NCBI RefSeq assembly: GCF_014195585.1
Contig: NZ_JACICA010000002.1
Span: 186,001 to 250,000 of the forward strand
Direction: 5' to 3'
Length of the DNA stretch: 64,000 nucleotides
Source of the DNA: Alloprevotella rava
GTDB lineage: Bacteria; Bacteroidota; Bacteroidia; Bacteroidales; Bacteroidaceae
The notes beneath the pieces are model-generated. The model was not told the origin of the DNA. It made no database searches and saw only the letters and a list, made by a program, of their open reading frames with translations. The translations under genes and the position numbers were made by a program. This document shows, in pieces, positions 8,866-17,797 of the stretch (position 1 is its first letter; the number at the start of each line of letters is the position of its first letter).

Positions 8866-9381
8866 ATGACAGGAAAGAGGAAAAATATAATAAGAAATAC
8901 ACTCATGCTGATTGCTTTAGTGTCCGTCCTTACTGCTTGTGCCACAGCGCAAGGTATTTCAGGACAGAAACAGGCAGAAAAGGCGGAACAAGTTTCTACT
9001 ACTGTGCAACGTATGCTCAACGCTAAACATTTCACATTAAGCGTCAATAATATGCACCCTGCCAGCGCATCGAGTAAATACGTTGGCGGAGAGTTCTTTC
9101 TTGAGGTCAAGGGCGATACGCTGCGCAGCTATCTCCCCTATTTCGGAACGGTCTATCGCTCGTCCTACAATGCGGGTAACGCTCTGGATTTCGAGCAGAA
9201 AATGGAAAGTTTTCAGCAGGTTCGGAAGAAGAAAAATTGCACCACCATTTACATTTCCGTACGTACCGCAGAAGATTTCTTCAAATACACACTCAACATC
9301 TTCGACAATGGGCGCTTCGATCTGTACGTACAACCTGTCCATCGCCAACCTATCTCCTACGACGGCGAACTCAAACTCTAA
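8866..9381 (+). CDS. DUF4251 domain-containing lipoprotein
   Basis: Exported protein of 171 residues with a lipobox-like signal (ALVSVLTACATAQ). After a short linker comes a DUF4251 domain, a beta-rich fold of unknown function found in Bacteroidota: the core shows FTLSVNNMHPASASSKYV, YLPYFGTVYRSSYN, ISVRTAEDFFKYTLNIFDNGRFDLYV and the final ISYDGEL. I start at the MTGKRK methionine because the in-frame stretch upstream lies across the dprA terminator. It stands alone. Confidence 0.87.
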   Translation: MTGKRKNIIRNTLMLIALVSVLTACATAQGISGQKQAEKAEQVSTTVQRMLNAKHFTLSVNNMHPASASSKYVGGEFFLEVKGDTLRSYLPYFGTVYRSSYNAGNALDFEQKMESFQQVRKKKNCTTIYISVRTAEDFFKYTLNIFDNGRFDLYVQPVHRQPISYDGELKL

Positions 9382-9454
9382 ACGTTTTCACACGCAACGC
9401 ATAAGTTTCTAACACTAGAACAGCCATATATACATACTTCGAACTCGTCATTTT

Positions 9455-9528
9455 CCTTATTGTGCCAGCTGACATCCTTATTCTGTCAGCTGGCTTCTTT
9501 ATTGTGTCAGCCGACGCCCTTATTGTAG
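9455..9528. repeat. 21-bp palindromic repeat array, copy R2
   Basis: Four CCTTATTG-type boxes are separated by TGCCAGCTGACA-like palindromes. The array lies in the 9382-9777 spacer between the DUF4251 gene and the GH53 gene. Apart from the GH53 promoter I see nothing else there. Confidence 0.85.
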
Positions 9529-9725
9529 CAACGCACACCTTAAAGATGGCCATCATTGAGCACCTTTTACGCAAAAAAGTTGTCTCCCGTTCGCATTTTC
9601 TCACTGAAATACACCCCAAAAGTCAAACAAAAAAACTCTCTATTCTATTCCTCTGCCGATAGTTCAAAACATCGCAAAAGAAAAGGACAAATGAGTTATA
9701 CAACAAATCTATATAGAGATTTTCT

Positions 9726-9754
9726 TTTGACATGTATAGTTTTTACTACATTTG
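9726..9754 (+). promoter_or_regulatory. Bacteroidota-type promoter for the GH53 gene
   Basis: TACATTTG (9747-9754) matches the -7 consensus. TTTG (9726-9729) is 17 bp upstream, slightly closer than usual. Confidence 0.6.
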
Positions 9755-9777
9755 CCCATCAACAAAACTAAGCGTTT

Positions 9778-11028
9778 ATGAAAATTCTCAAGTTTTTAAT
9801 GGCTGCTTTTCTGTGCGTTAATAGCCTATCAGCCCAAGAATATGTAGGTGGCGACATCTCGCTTCTTCCTAAATACGAACAGCATGGAGCTAAATATTTC
9901 GACCATGATGGGCGTCCCGTGACGGATGTCATCGCCTTCTTCAAGCAACAAGGACTCAACTCTATGCGTATGCGCCTCTTTGTTAATCCGGAAAATGCTT
10001 CGGCAACAGACAAGGGACAGGGTGTCTGTCAAGACCTTGATTTTGTCAAAAATCTCGCTAAACGAATCAAAACAGCGGGAATGTCACTGATACTTGACCT
10101 CCACTACTCCGACTCTTGGGCTGATCCTGCCAAACAATGGACACCAAAGGCTTGGGAACAGCTGAACGACGAAAGACTATACACAGAAATCTACAAATAC
10201 ACGGTAGATGTGCTTCAAGAACTCGTGGAGGTTGGTGCTACGCCAGATTTCATCCAAACAGGCAACGAAATCAGCTACGGCATGCTCTGGGGAAAAGAAG
10301 GCTCACAAGACCACAGATGCTACATCGGCAACACAGCAAATTGGGCGCGCTTCACCACACTGCTAAAACGCGCAGCGCAGGCTTGCAGAGAAATTTGTCC
10401 CCATGCAAAAATAATTCTCCACACCGAACGGACTTTGCAGCCCGAAGTGCAAGAAAATTTCTATCAGAAAATGACTGAAGCGAGTGTAGACTATGATATC
10501 ATCGGATTGAGCTACTACCCTGCTTATCACAGCACGCTCACCTCATTAGATAAGGCACTAACGGCTCTTGAAAATAAGTTTAGCGATAAGAAAATCATGA
10601 TTGTCGAAACGGGCTATCCCTATGCCTGGCCTGTAGGCGGAACAACCTACGACTTGACGGACACTTACCCCTACTCTGATGCGGGACAAGAACTTTTCAC
10701 CAAGGCACTCATCGCTACACTCCACAATCATCAGAATGTCAACGGCCTATATTGGTGGTTTCCTGAAGCCAACGAGAACGGATTGGATTGGATGTCAAAC
10801 CGTGTAACAGATTCCTGGTACAATGCTCCTTTGTTCGACAACCGTACGGGACGAGCCACTTCTGCACTTTCTGCACTGAAATCGTTTTTACAACCCACTT
10901 CTGGCATCACAGCTCTGTCGACGTCAACAGCAGACAGTAGCTGGTACACGTTGCAAGGTCTCCGCATCAGCCGCCCACAGAGTTCTGGGCTTTATTTAAT
11001 GCAAAATCAAAAGATTCTCATAAGATAA
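9778..11028 (+). CDS. GH53 arabinogalactan endo-beta-1,4-galactanase
   Basis: Secreted endo-galactanase that cleaves beta-1,4-galactan, for example in pectin side chains. A signal peptide ends near LSAQ (residue 20), and a GH53 TIM barrel covers roughly 22-370. It shows GGDISLLPKYEQHG, DLHYSDSWADPAKQ, the acid/base Glu164 in TGNEISYG and the nucleophile Glu277 in IVETGYP. The last 30 residues (WYTLQGLRISRPQSSGLYLM...) form a short C-terminal tail also seen on two other exported proteins here, at 55-58.8 kb. No SusC/SusD pair or other glycan gene is adjacent, although two GH2 enzymes elsewhere in the window could act on released galactosides. Confidence 0.92.
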   Translation: MKILKFLMAAFLCVNSLSAQEYVGGDISLLPKYEQHGAKYFDHDGRPVTDVIAFFKQQGLNSMRMRLFVNPENASATDKGQGVCQDLDFVKNLAKRIKTAGMSLILDLHYSDSWADPAKQWTPKAWEQLNDERLYTEIYKYTVDVLQELVEVGATPDFIQTGNEISYGMLWGKEGSQDHRCYIGNTANWARFTTLLKRAAQACREICPHAKIILHTERTLQPEVQENFYQKMTEASVDYDIIGLSYYPAYHSTLTSLDKALTALENKFSDKKIMIVETGYPYAWPVGGTTYDLTDTYPYSDAGQELFTKALIATLHNHQNVNGLYWWFPEANENGLDWMSNRVTDSWYNAPLFDNRTGRATSALSALKSFLQPTSGITALSTSTADSSWYTLQGLRISRPQSSGLYLMQNQKILIR

Positions 11029-11049
11029 ATCTACCATACAATACCCTTA

Positions 11050-11103
11050 AGAGCCCCGCCACTACTTACCTCCCAAGAGAGGATAAAAGTATGGCGGGGC
11101 TCT
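11050..11103 (+). terminator. Long hairpin after the GH53 gene, probable terminator
   Basis: A perfect 12-bp G+C-rich inverted repeat (AGAGCCCCGCCA) has a 30-nt loop that contains a smaller hairpin. No clear T tract follows, so termination is inferred from its position. Confidence 0.55.
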
Positions 11104-11121
11104 GACTAATAATCCTCTGAC

Positions 11122-11153
11122 TTTCACATAATCGCGTATTTTTCGTAATTTTG
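11122..11153 (+). promoter_or_regulatory. Bacteroidota-type promoter for mnmG
   Basis: TTTC (11122-11125), a 20-bp spacer and TAATTTTG (11146-11153). The start codon follows 24 bp later. Confidence 0.7.
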
Positions 11154-11176
11154 CGGGCTGAAAGAAAAGAAACTGA

Positions 11177-13054
11177 ATGAACGCAGAATTTAATTTCGAT
11201 GTCATTGTCATTGGAGCGGGCCATGCTGGATGCGAGGCGGCCAACGCTGCAGCCCGCATGGGGGCGAAGACCTGCTTGGTGACGATGGATATGAACAAAA
11301 TTGCACAAATGTCGTGTAATCCGGCCATTGGCGGCATCGCCAAGGGGCAGATTGCGCGCGAAGTGGATGCGCTGGGAGGCTTGATGGGCATCGTGACAGA
11401 TGCTTCGGCCATACAATTCCGAATGCTCAACCGCTCCAAAGGTCCTGCCATGTGGAGTCCGCGCGCACAGTGCGACCGCGCACGCTACATTCAGGAAATG
11501 CGCATCCTATTGGAGAATACACCCAATCTTCATATCTGGCAGGACGAAGCCCGCGAAATCCTCGTTGAAAACGGACAAATCACGGGCGTACGTACCATTT
11601 GGGACATCGTCCTTCATGCTCGCACCGTAATCATCACTGCAGGAACATTCTTGAATGGCCTGATGCACATCGGACGCAGCAAGGTGGAAGGCGGAAGGTG
11701 CGCCGAACCAGCTTCAAAGTTTTTAACCGAATCCATCGAGCATTTCGGCATACGTAAAGCGCGTATGAAGACAGGTACTCCCGTACGTATCGACAAACGT
11801 TCAGTACACTTGGAAGAAATGGGCTTAGAACCCGGTGAAACCGACTATCATCGCTTTTCCTATATCGGACCACAACGCAAACTACCCCAGCTCCCCTGCT
11901 GGACATGTAATACAAACGAAGAAGTACACGAAATTCTTCGTTCGGGACTGGCTGACTCTCCGCTCTACAACGGACAAATCCAAAGCATCGGCCCGCGCTA
12001 TTGCCCGAGTATCGAAACAAAATTGGTAGTATTTCCTGACAGAGAAAGCCACCCCTTATTCCTCGAACCAGAAGGAGTAGAGACCAACGAATTATACCTA
12101 AATGGTTTCTCTTCAAGTCTGCCCATGGACATCCAGCTGCAAGCACTAAAACGCATTCCGTGCTTCCGCGATGTAAAACTCTATCGTCCTGGCTACGCCA
12201 TCGAGTATGATTTCTTTGACCCCACCCAACTAAAACATTCGTTGGAATCGAAAAAAGTGGACGGCCTCTTCTTTGCCGGACAGGTCAATGGAACTACGGG
12301 CTACGAGGAAGCAGCAGGACAAGGTTTGCTTGCAGGTATTAACGCCGTACTCAAATGCGGCGGTAGCGAAGCCTTAACGCTTCACCGCGACGAAGCTTAT
12401 ATCGGTGTCTTAGTGGACGACCTTGTAACAAAAGGTGTGGACGAACCCTACCGTATGTTTACTTCTCGCGCAGAATATCGCATCCTGCTGCGTCAAGACA
12501 ATGCTGACGCTCGCCTCACACCCATTTCATCGCGCCTTGGAATCGCCACACCTGAGCGTACCGCTATTTGGGAAGAGAAAAAGAAGAACATCGATAAAAT
12601 CATTTCTTTCTGCCATAACTATTCCATAAAGACCGAAAAAATCAACCCGTTCTTGGAGCAGCATAACTCCACGCCATTGCAACGCGGATGCAAACTTTTC
12701 GATCTTTTAGTGCGCCCCGAACTCAATCTTTCTGTATTATCCGATGAAATAGGCAAATTGCGCGAAATCATCGAAAGCTTCGACAACAAGAAAGAAGAGA
12801 TCGCCGAAGCAGCAGAAATAGAAATGAAATACTCCGGATACATCGAGCGAGAGAAACAATTGGCCGAAAAAATGCAACGCTTAGAGGCTATTAAAATAAA
12901 AGGCAACTTCAACTATGAGGAATTAAGTTCTCTCTCCACAGAAGCCCGCCAAAAACTGACAGCCTTACAACCAGCAACGCTCGGACAAGCTAGTCGCATC
13001 CCCGGAGTATCCCCTTCAGATATTAGTGTACTATTGGTGTTATTAGGACGATAA
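11177..13054 (+). CDS. mnmG: tRNA uridine-5-carboxymethylaminomethyl modification enzyme MnmG (GidA)
   Basis: FAD-dependent enzyme that, with MnmE, makes cmnm5U34 in the anticodon wobble position of several tRNAs. The FAD-binding motif is at the N-terminus (VIVIGAGHAGCEAANAAARMG), followed by the family blocks MSCNPAIGGIAKGQ, GGRCAEPASK, RMKTGTPVRIDKRSV, NGTTGYEEAAGQG and FTSRAEYRILLRQDNAD. The C-terminal helical domain is complete. At 625 residues it is full length. In many bacteria this gene lies by the origin; here a parS-like site sits 28 bp past its stop codon, in the gap before apt. Confidence 0.97.
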   Translation: MNAEFNFDVIVIGAGHAGCEAANAAARMGAKTCLVTMDMNKIAQMSCNPAIGGIAKGQIAREVDALGGLMGIVTDASAIQFRMLNRSKGPAMWSPRAQCDRARYIQEMRILLENTPNLHIWQDEAREILVENGQITGVRTIWDIVLHARTVIITAGTFLNGLMHIGRSKVEGGRCAEPASKFLTESIEHFGIRKARMKTGTPVRIDKRSVHLEEMGLEPGETDYHRFSYIGPQRKLPQLPCWTCNTNEEVHEILRSGLADSPLYNGQIQSIGPRYCPSIETKLVVFPDRESHPLFLEPEGVETNELYLNGFSSSLPMDIQLQALKRIPCFRDVKLYRPGYAIEYDFFDPTQLKHSLESKKVDGLFFAGQVNGTTGYEEAAGQGLLAGINAVLKCGGSEALTLHRDEAYIGVLVDDLVTKGVDEPYRMFTSRAEYRILLRQDNADARLTPISSRLGIATPERTAIWEEKKKNIDKIISFCHNYSIKTEKINPFLEQHNSTPLQRGCKLFDLLVRPELNLSVLSDEIGKLREIIESFDNKKEEIAEAAEIEMKYSGYIEREKQLAEKMQRLEAIKIKGNFNYEELSSLSTEARQKLTALQPATLGQASRIPGVSPSDISVLLVLLGR

Positions 13055-13081
13055 TACCGATAAAAAGGTATATTCTTATTA

Positions 13082-13097
13082 AGTTCCACGTGAAACA
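13082..13097. promoter_or_regulatory. parS-like ParB-binding site 1
   Basis: AGTTCCACGTGAAACA matches the widely conserved parS variant TGTTCCACGTGAAACA in 15 of 16 positions. It is intergenic, between mnmG and apt. Such sites load ParB for chromosome segregation and cluster near the origin. Confidence 0.8.
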
Positions 13098-13130
13098 AAA
13101 ACTCAGAAACCTCAAGAAATAAAGGAAATT

Positions 13131-13667
13131 ATGAACGAGAAGTTGTTGCTTAACAACCTGCGAAACATTCCCGATTACCCAAAAGCCGGGATACAGTTTC
13201 AAGATGTCTCCACGCTATTTAAGAACCCTGATTGCGTGAAAGAGATAAAAGAAGAATTAGTACGTATCTACAAAGACAAAGGTATAACTAAAGTTGTCGG
13301 CGTTGAATCGCGCGGCTTCGTCATGGGCGGAATCCTGGCCAGCGAATTAGGAGCCGGCTTCGTTATGGCCCGCAAACCGGGCAAACTCCCTGCGCTAACG
13401 TGCAAGGCCTCCTACAAAAAAGAATACGGCTACGACACGATAGAGATTCACACAGACGCAATCGAGGAAGGAGATGTTGTATTGATCCACGACGACCTTC
13501 TGGCAACAGGCGGAAGTATGCAAGCCGTTTACAACCTTTGTGCGCATTTCAAACCGAAGAAGATATACATCAACTTCCTTATTGAATTGGCAATGGAAGG
13601 GTTACACGGACGTGAGACTTTAGGGGCAGATAAGGACATCACTACCCTCGTCACCGTTCGTCGGTAA
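13131..13667 (+). CDS. apt: Adenine phosphoribosyltransferase
   Basis: Salvage enzyme that converts adenine and PRPP to AMP. The type I phosphoribosyltransferase motif is VVLIHDDLLATGGSMQA; GVESRGFVMGG and the hood residues ARKPGKLP are as in the family. At 178 residues it is of normal length. It starts 76 bp after mnmG and is followed by a hairpin before uvrC. Confidence 0.96.
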   Translation: MNEKLLLNNLRNIPDYPKAGIQFQDVSTLFKNPDCVKEIKEELVRIYKDKGITKVVGVESRGFVMGGILASELGAGFVMARKPGKLPALTCKASYKKEYGYDTIEIHTDAIEEGDVVLIHDDLLATGGSMQAVYNLCAHFKPKKIYINFLIELAMEGLHGRETLGADKDITTLVTVRR

Positions 13668-13704
13668 ACACGAGCGGAGAAAACGCTCTATCCAACAAAC
13701 ACAA

Positions 13705-13739
13705 CGGACCTGCCGTACGCTCGCTGTACCGCAGGTCCG
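13705..13739 (+). terminator. Hairpin after apt, possible terminator
   Basis: A 9-bp stem (CGGACCTGC with GCAGGTCCG) is extended by GTAC pairs across a C-C mismatch, with a 7-nt loop. The T tract is weak, so it may only slow transcription into uvrC. Confidence 0.5.
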
Positions 13740-13772
13740 ATTCGGTCCATATCGGTTAAGAAATCTTCGCAT

Positions 13773-15614
13773 ATGAAAAAAGAAGAACGCGTTAAAATCG
13801 ACGAATATCTCAAAGGAATCGTCCAGAGCCTCCCCGACTCGCCCGGATGCTATCAGTATCTGAACGAGAAAGGTGTCATCATATATGTGGGCAAAGCTAA
13901 GAACCTGAAACGCCGCGTAAGTTCGTACTTCAATAATCCAAAGCAAACCTACAAGACGCAATTTTTAGTGCCAAAGATTCGGGACATTCGCTACATCGTT
14001 GTAGATACGGAGGAAGACGCCCTACTTCTGGAGAACAAACTTATCAAAAAATACAAGCCGCACTATAATGTGCTGTTCAAAGACGATAAGACCTACCCGT
14101 CGCTGGCCATTACCAACGAATACCTACCTCGGCTCGTCAAAGTGAGGAAAAGGACGGGCAAAGGCGCACAATTCTTCGGGCCATACAGCCATACGCCCAC
14201 CATGTACGCGCTGTGGGACCTCTGCAAAGGTCTCTACAAGCCACGGCCGTGCCACACGGCTATGACGCGCGAGGGGATAGAGGCAGGCAAGTATGAAGTT
14301 TGTTTGGAATACCACCTACATAAGTGTTTAGCCCCATGCGTAGGACGTCAGAGCCGACAGGACTATATCAACAACATAGAAGCTTGTCGCGAGATTCTGA
14401 AAGGCAATACTGCCGAAGTGGCGCGAAAGATGAAAGAACAGATGATGGCCTTGGCCGCAGAACTACGTTTTGAGGAGGCAGAACTCGTCAAGCGACAATA
14501 CATGATGATAGAGAACTACCGCGCAAAGAGCCAGGTGATCAGCGACGTTCTCTACAATATAGACGTTTTCAACATTGAAAGCGAGGAAAAACTGGCTTAT
14601 ATCAACTATCTACACGTGGTGAATGGCGCTATCGTGCAAGCTTTCACTTTTGAATACAAGAAGAAACTCGACGAAACGGACGAGGAACTACTGGCGATGG
14701 GCATTGTTGAAATGCGCGACCGCTATGAGAGCGACAGCAAAGAGATTATTGTACCATTCCATGTGGACTTACCCGACGACTACGCCCTCCAAACTATCCC
14801 GCAACGCGGCGATAAAAAGAAATTGCTCGACTTATCGAAGCTGAACGTAAAGCAGTACCGATTCGACCGCCTAAAGCAGGCAGAGAAGCTCAATCCAGAA
14901 CAAAAGTCTGTGCGCCTCATGAAAGAAATCCAGCGCGATTTAGGACTTGAAAAACTCCCCTATCACATCGAACTCTTTGATAATTCCAACATCCAAGGCG
15001 AAGACGCCGTGGCCGCCTGCGTGGTCTTTGAGAAACTAAAACCTTGTAAGAAAGAATACCGCAAGTATAACATCAAAACCGTGGTAGGACCTGACGATTA
15101 CGCCTCCATGAAAGAAGTTGTTTTCCGCCGCTATAGCCGACTCAGAGAAGAAGGAAAGAAGATGCCCGAACTGATTATAGCCGACGGCGGAAAAGGCCAG
15201 ATGGAAGTTATCCGCGAAGTAGTGGAAGACGCCTTAGGCCTCGACATCCCCATTGCAGGCTTGGCCAAAGACGATCGCCACCGCACGCGCGAGCTCCTTT
15301 TCGGATTTCCTCCCAAGAGCGTCGGAATGAAGGCCGACAGCGAACTTTTCCGCCTACTCACACGTATGCAGGACGAAGTACACCGCTTCGCCATCACCTT
15401 CCACAGGCAAAAACGCTCGAAACGTCAGACCAAATCAGAACTTGATACGATCCCAGGCGTAGGTGCAAAGACCAAAGAGCTCCTCATCAAGACTTTCGGC
15501 TCTGTGAAACGTATCAAAGAAGCCAGTTTGCAGCAGCTGCAAGTGGTTGTAGGGCACGCAAATGGGCAGAAACTATTTGAAAATCTCCACTCCAATAAGG
15601 AAAATCACGAATAA
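13773..15614 (+). CDS. uvrC: Excinuclease ABC subunit C
   Basis: UvrC makes the two incisions of nucleotide excision repair with UvrA and UvrB. It has an N-terminal GIY-YIG nuclease (PGCYQYLNEKGVIIYVGKAKNLKRRVSSYF, residues of about 20-100), a UVR motif near 205-240 (EEAELVKRQYMMIENY), an RNase H-like endonuclease domain with FDNSNIQGEDAVAACVVF and IADGGKGQ, and a terminal helix-hairpin-helix (TIPGVGAKTKELLIKTFGSVKRIKEAS). At 613 residues it is complete. It leads a run with dtd, a MazG-like gene and deoC. Confidence 0.97.
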   Translation: MKKEERVKIDEYLKGIVQSLPDSPGCYQYLNEKGVIIYVGKAKNLKRRVSSYFNNPKQTYKTQFLVPKIRDIRYIVVDTEEDALLLENKLIKKYKPHYNVLFKDDKTYPSLAITNEYLPRLVKVRKRTGKGAQFFGPYSHTPTMYALWDLCKGLYKPRPCHTAMTREGIEAGKYEVCLEYHLHKCLAPCVGRQSRQDYINNIEACREILKGNTAEVARKMKEQMMALAAELRFEEAELVKRQYMMIENYRAKSQVISDVLYNIDVFNIESEEKLAYINYLHVVNGAIVQAFTFEYKKKLDETDEELLAMGIVEMRDRYESDSKEIIVPFHVDLPDDYALQTIPQRGDKKKLLDLSKLNVKQYRFDRLKQAEKLNPEQKSVRLMKEIQRDLGLEKLPYHIELFDNSNIQGEDAVAACVVFEKLKPCKKEYRKYNIKTVVGPDDYASMKEVVFRRYSRLREEGKKMPELIIADGGKGQMEVIREVVEDALGLDIPIAGLAKDDRHRTRELLFGFPPKSVGMKADSELFRLLTRMQDEVHRFAITFHRQKRSKRQTKSELDTIPGVGAKTKELLIKTFGSVKRIKEASLQQLQVVVGHANGQKLFENLHSNKENHE

Positions 15615-15638
15615 GTTTGTACATTTGCTAACAGTATT

Positions 15639-16091
15639 ATGCGAACAGTCATTCAAAGAGTTTCTCACGCCTCCGTAACCATAGATGGTTGCGTACACGG
15701 CAGCATCCAGCAAGGATTTCTTATACTCCTCGGCATCGAGCCTTCAGACACCGAAGCAGACGCCGACTGGTTGGCGAAAAAAGCAGCAGGCCTACGCGTC
15801 TTTGACGATGAGGAAGGCATCATGAACCGCGACATCGTCAGCATTGGAGGTAATGCGCTCGTTGTGAGCCAGTTCACACTGATGGCGAGCTACAAGAAAG
15901 GCAACCGTCCCTCCTATCTGCGCGCTGCTGGCCATGATATCGCCGTCCCGCTCTATGAATACTTCTGCCAACGCCTTTCGGAATACATTGGAAATCAAGT
16001 AGAAACAGGCGTTTTCGGGGCAGATATGAAAGTAGAGCTCCTAAATGATGGGCCGGTAACCATTTGTATGGACACGAAGAACAAAGAATAA
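15639..16091 (+). CDS. dtd: D-aminoacyl-tRNA deacylase
   Basis: Removes D-amino acids wrongly attached to tRNA, a proofreading step. The family motifs are present: MRTVIQRVSHASVTIDG at the start, the active-site segment VVSQFTLMASYKKGNRPSY and the C-terminal NDGPVTICMDT (the Gly-cisPro-type motif region). At 150 residues it is full length. It follows uvrC by 24 bp and is probably in the same transcript. Confidence 0.96.
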   Translation: MRTVIQRVSHASVTIDGCVHGSIQQGFLILLGIEPSDTEADADWLAKKAAGLRVFDDEEGIMNRDIVSIGGNALVVSQFTLMASYKKGNRPSYLRAAGHDIAVPLYEYFCQRLSEYIGNQVETGVFGADMKVELLNDGPVTICMDTKNKE

Positions 16092-16181
16092 GACAGAAAA
16101 AAATGATCTAAAATACGAGAGAAGCATTCTCAACACTCTGTTAATCAATCATTTTCATATACATTCCCAAGCAAACAAGAT

Positions 16182-16514
16182 ATGACATTAGAAGAAGCCC
16201 AGGCAACTGTGGACAAGTGGATCAAAGAATATGGTGTTCGCTATTTCTCAGAGCTTACGAACATGGCGTGCCTTACGGAAGAAGTAGGCGAACTGGCCCG
16301 CGTCATTAGCCGCAAATATGGCGACCAAAGTTTCAAAGCGGGCGAATCGCAAGACCCTGCCGATGAGATGGCCGACATCCTATGGGTGCTACTCTGCCTC
16401 GCCAATCAGACTGGCGTGAACCTCACGGAAGCTTTTGAGCGCAATATGGAAAAGAAAACACGTCGCGATGCTACGCGACACAAAAATAATCCCAAACTAA
16501 CATCTAATCATTAA
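16182..16514 (+). CDS. MazG-like nucleotide pyrophosphohydrolase
   Basis: Small all-alpha NTP pyrophosphohydrolase of 110 residues, expected to hydrolyse non-canonical or excess nucleoside triphosphates. The metal-binding pattern EEVGELARVISRK followed by DPADEMADILWVLLCLANQ is typical of single-domain MazG/RS21-C6-type proteins. It lies 90 bp after dtd and only 6 bp before deoC. The block therefore combines repair, tRNA quality control and nucleotide clean-up and salvage, though a shared purpose is inference. Confidence 0.92.
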   Translation: MTLEEAQATVDKWIKEYGVRYFSELTNMACLTEEVGELARVISRKYGDQSFKAGESQDPADEMADILWVLLCLANQTGVNLTEAFERNMEKKTRRDATRHKNNPKLTSNH

Positions 16515-16520
16515 AATCAA

Positions 16521-17459
16521 ATGAATATGGCTGAAAAAGATTTGCACATTCAGAAAGATGCAAGCCAAACTTCAAGTATGAGCAAGTATGAACAGGCGTT
16601 TCAGAAATACGACCTACAGCTCAACGACGACACGGTGAAAGCCGCCGTAAAGAAGCTCCTCGAGGAGAAATCAGCTCAGTACAACACGCCAGAAGTGCTC
16701 CGCTATTTGTTGAGCACCATTGAGCTAACCACGCTCACCTGCAACGACTCCGACGAGAGTGTACTAGCCATGGTGGAGAAGTATAATAAAGTGGCCGAAA
16801 ATCACCCCGATCTCCCCTCCTTCTCTGCACTCGTCACCTATCCTCGCTTTATGGACATCGTGTCCAAGAGCCTCGAAGTGGAAGGCACTAAAGCTGCCTG
16901 CGTTGTAGGTGGTTTCCCTTCCTCACAAACGTTTATAGAAATCAAAACCTCCGAGACAGCCCTCGCCATCAAAGACGGCGCAGAGGAGTGCGACATGGTG
17001 CTCTCTGTCGGTCCCTTCCTTCAAGGCGACTACGAGACTTGTGCCGATGAGATTGAAGAAATCAAAGCCGTTTGCGGAGAAGTGCCTCTGAAGGTTATCC
17101 TTGAGACCGGCGAGCTCAAAACAGCTGCCAACATCAAGCGCGCAAGTATCCTGTCCATGTACGCAGGTGCAGACCTCATCAAGACCAGCACGGGGAAGAC
17201 TCCCGTATCGGCAACTCCCGAGGCAGCTTACGTCATGTGTCAGGCCATTAAGGAATACAACAATGAAACAGGCCGCATGGTCGGTTTTAAGGCTTCTGGC
17301 GGCGTTTCTACCCCCCAAGATGCAGTTCTATACTATACCATCGTTCGCGAGATTTTAGGCGAAGAATGGATAAAGGCCGGCCTTTTCCGCATCGGAACCA
17401 GCTCTCTGGCATCACGCCTATTGACGGCAGTCACGGGTGAAGAATTCGAGAAATTCTAA
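16521..17459 (+). CDS. deoC: Deoxyribose-phosphate aldolase
   Basis: Cleaves 2-deoxyribose 5-phosphate to glyceraldehyde 3-phosphate and acetaldehyde during deoxynucleoside breakdown. The DeoC TIM barrel shows VGGFPSSQTF, GAEECDMVLSVG, VPLKVILETGEL and the Schiff-base lysine in ADLIKTSTGK, with GFKASGGVSTPQDA near the end. At 312 residues it is longer than the common roughly 220-residue forms because of an N-terminal helical extension, as in other Bacteroidales. A start two codons later (16527) is also possible. A strong terminator follows. Confidence 0.95.
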   Translation: MNMAEKDLHIQKDASQTSSMSKYEQAFQKYDLQLNDDTVKAAVKKLLEEKSAQYNTPEVLRYLLSTIELTTLTCNDSDESVLAMVEKYNKVAENHPDLPSFSALVTYPRFMDIVSKSLEVEGTKAACVVGGFPSSQTFIEIKTSETALAIKDGAEECDMVLSVGPFLQGDYETCADEIEEIKAVCGEVPLKVILETGELKTAANIKRASILSMYAGADLIKTSTGKTPVSATPEAAYVMCQAIKEYNNETGRMVGFKASGGVSTPQDAVLYYTIVREILGEEWIKAGLFRIGTSSLASRLLTAVTGEEFEKF

Positions 17460-17483
17460 ACCTCTGTCAAAATTATAACCTAA

Positions 17484-17530
17484 AAAGTATCCGCAGCATC
17501 TCCTTTCAGATGTTGCGGATACTTTATTTT
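17484..17530 (+). terminator. Intrinsic terminator after deoC
   Basis: A 17-bp stem (AAGTATCCGCAGCATCT with its complement, one G-U pair), a 6-nt loop and a T-rich tail. Confidence 0.92.
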
Positions 17531-17624
17531 TGCGAGAATCAAAGCCTGTCACCACACAGCAAAACAAGGAAAAACACACATTGCAAAAGGCTATATTTCA
17601 ACACCTTAAAGATGGGGAAAAATA

Positions 17625-17700
17625 TCCTTATTGTGTCAGCTGACGCAATAAGGATGTCAGTTCATACAATAAGGATGTCGGCTGACATCCTTATTGTATT
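17625..17700. repeat. 21-bp palindromic repeat array, copy R3
   Basis: CCTTATTG, TGTCAGCTGAC, CAATAAGGATGTCAG and a closing GGCTGACATCCTTATTG are arranged with 21-bp spacing. The array lies in the 17460-17797 spacer between the convergent deoC and polyprenyl synthase genes. The deoC terminator is the only other feature there. Confidence 0.85.
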
Positions 17701-17797
17701 TTTGGAGGGAATAAGAGTATTGCAGAGGACGATTGAGCAAGGCTGTGACAAAGCTTTTTCGCCGCCTCACAAGTCCTATAAAAAGTCAAGAAATAAC

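Noticed and set aside
9778-11028. Polysaccharide utilisation locus around the GH53 galactanase.
   Set aside because: No SusC/SusD pair, regulator or other glycosidase is adjacent. The GH2 genes are more than 30 kb away.
11177-17459. mnmG to deoC as one operon.
   Set aside because: The hairpin after apt and the 76-106-bp gaps around apt argue for at least two transcripts. Only uvrC-dtd and MazG-like-deoC are tightly spaced.
9535-17615. Shared 15-mer ACACCTTAAAGATGG near arrays R2 (9535) and R3 (17601).
   Set aside because: One or two 15-bp matches between random positions are expected in a window of this size, and the flanks do not align.
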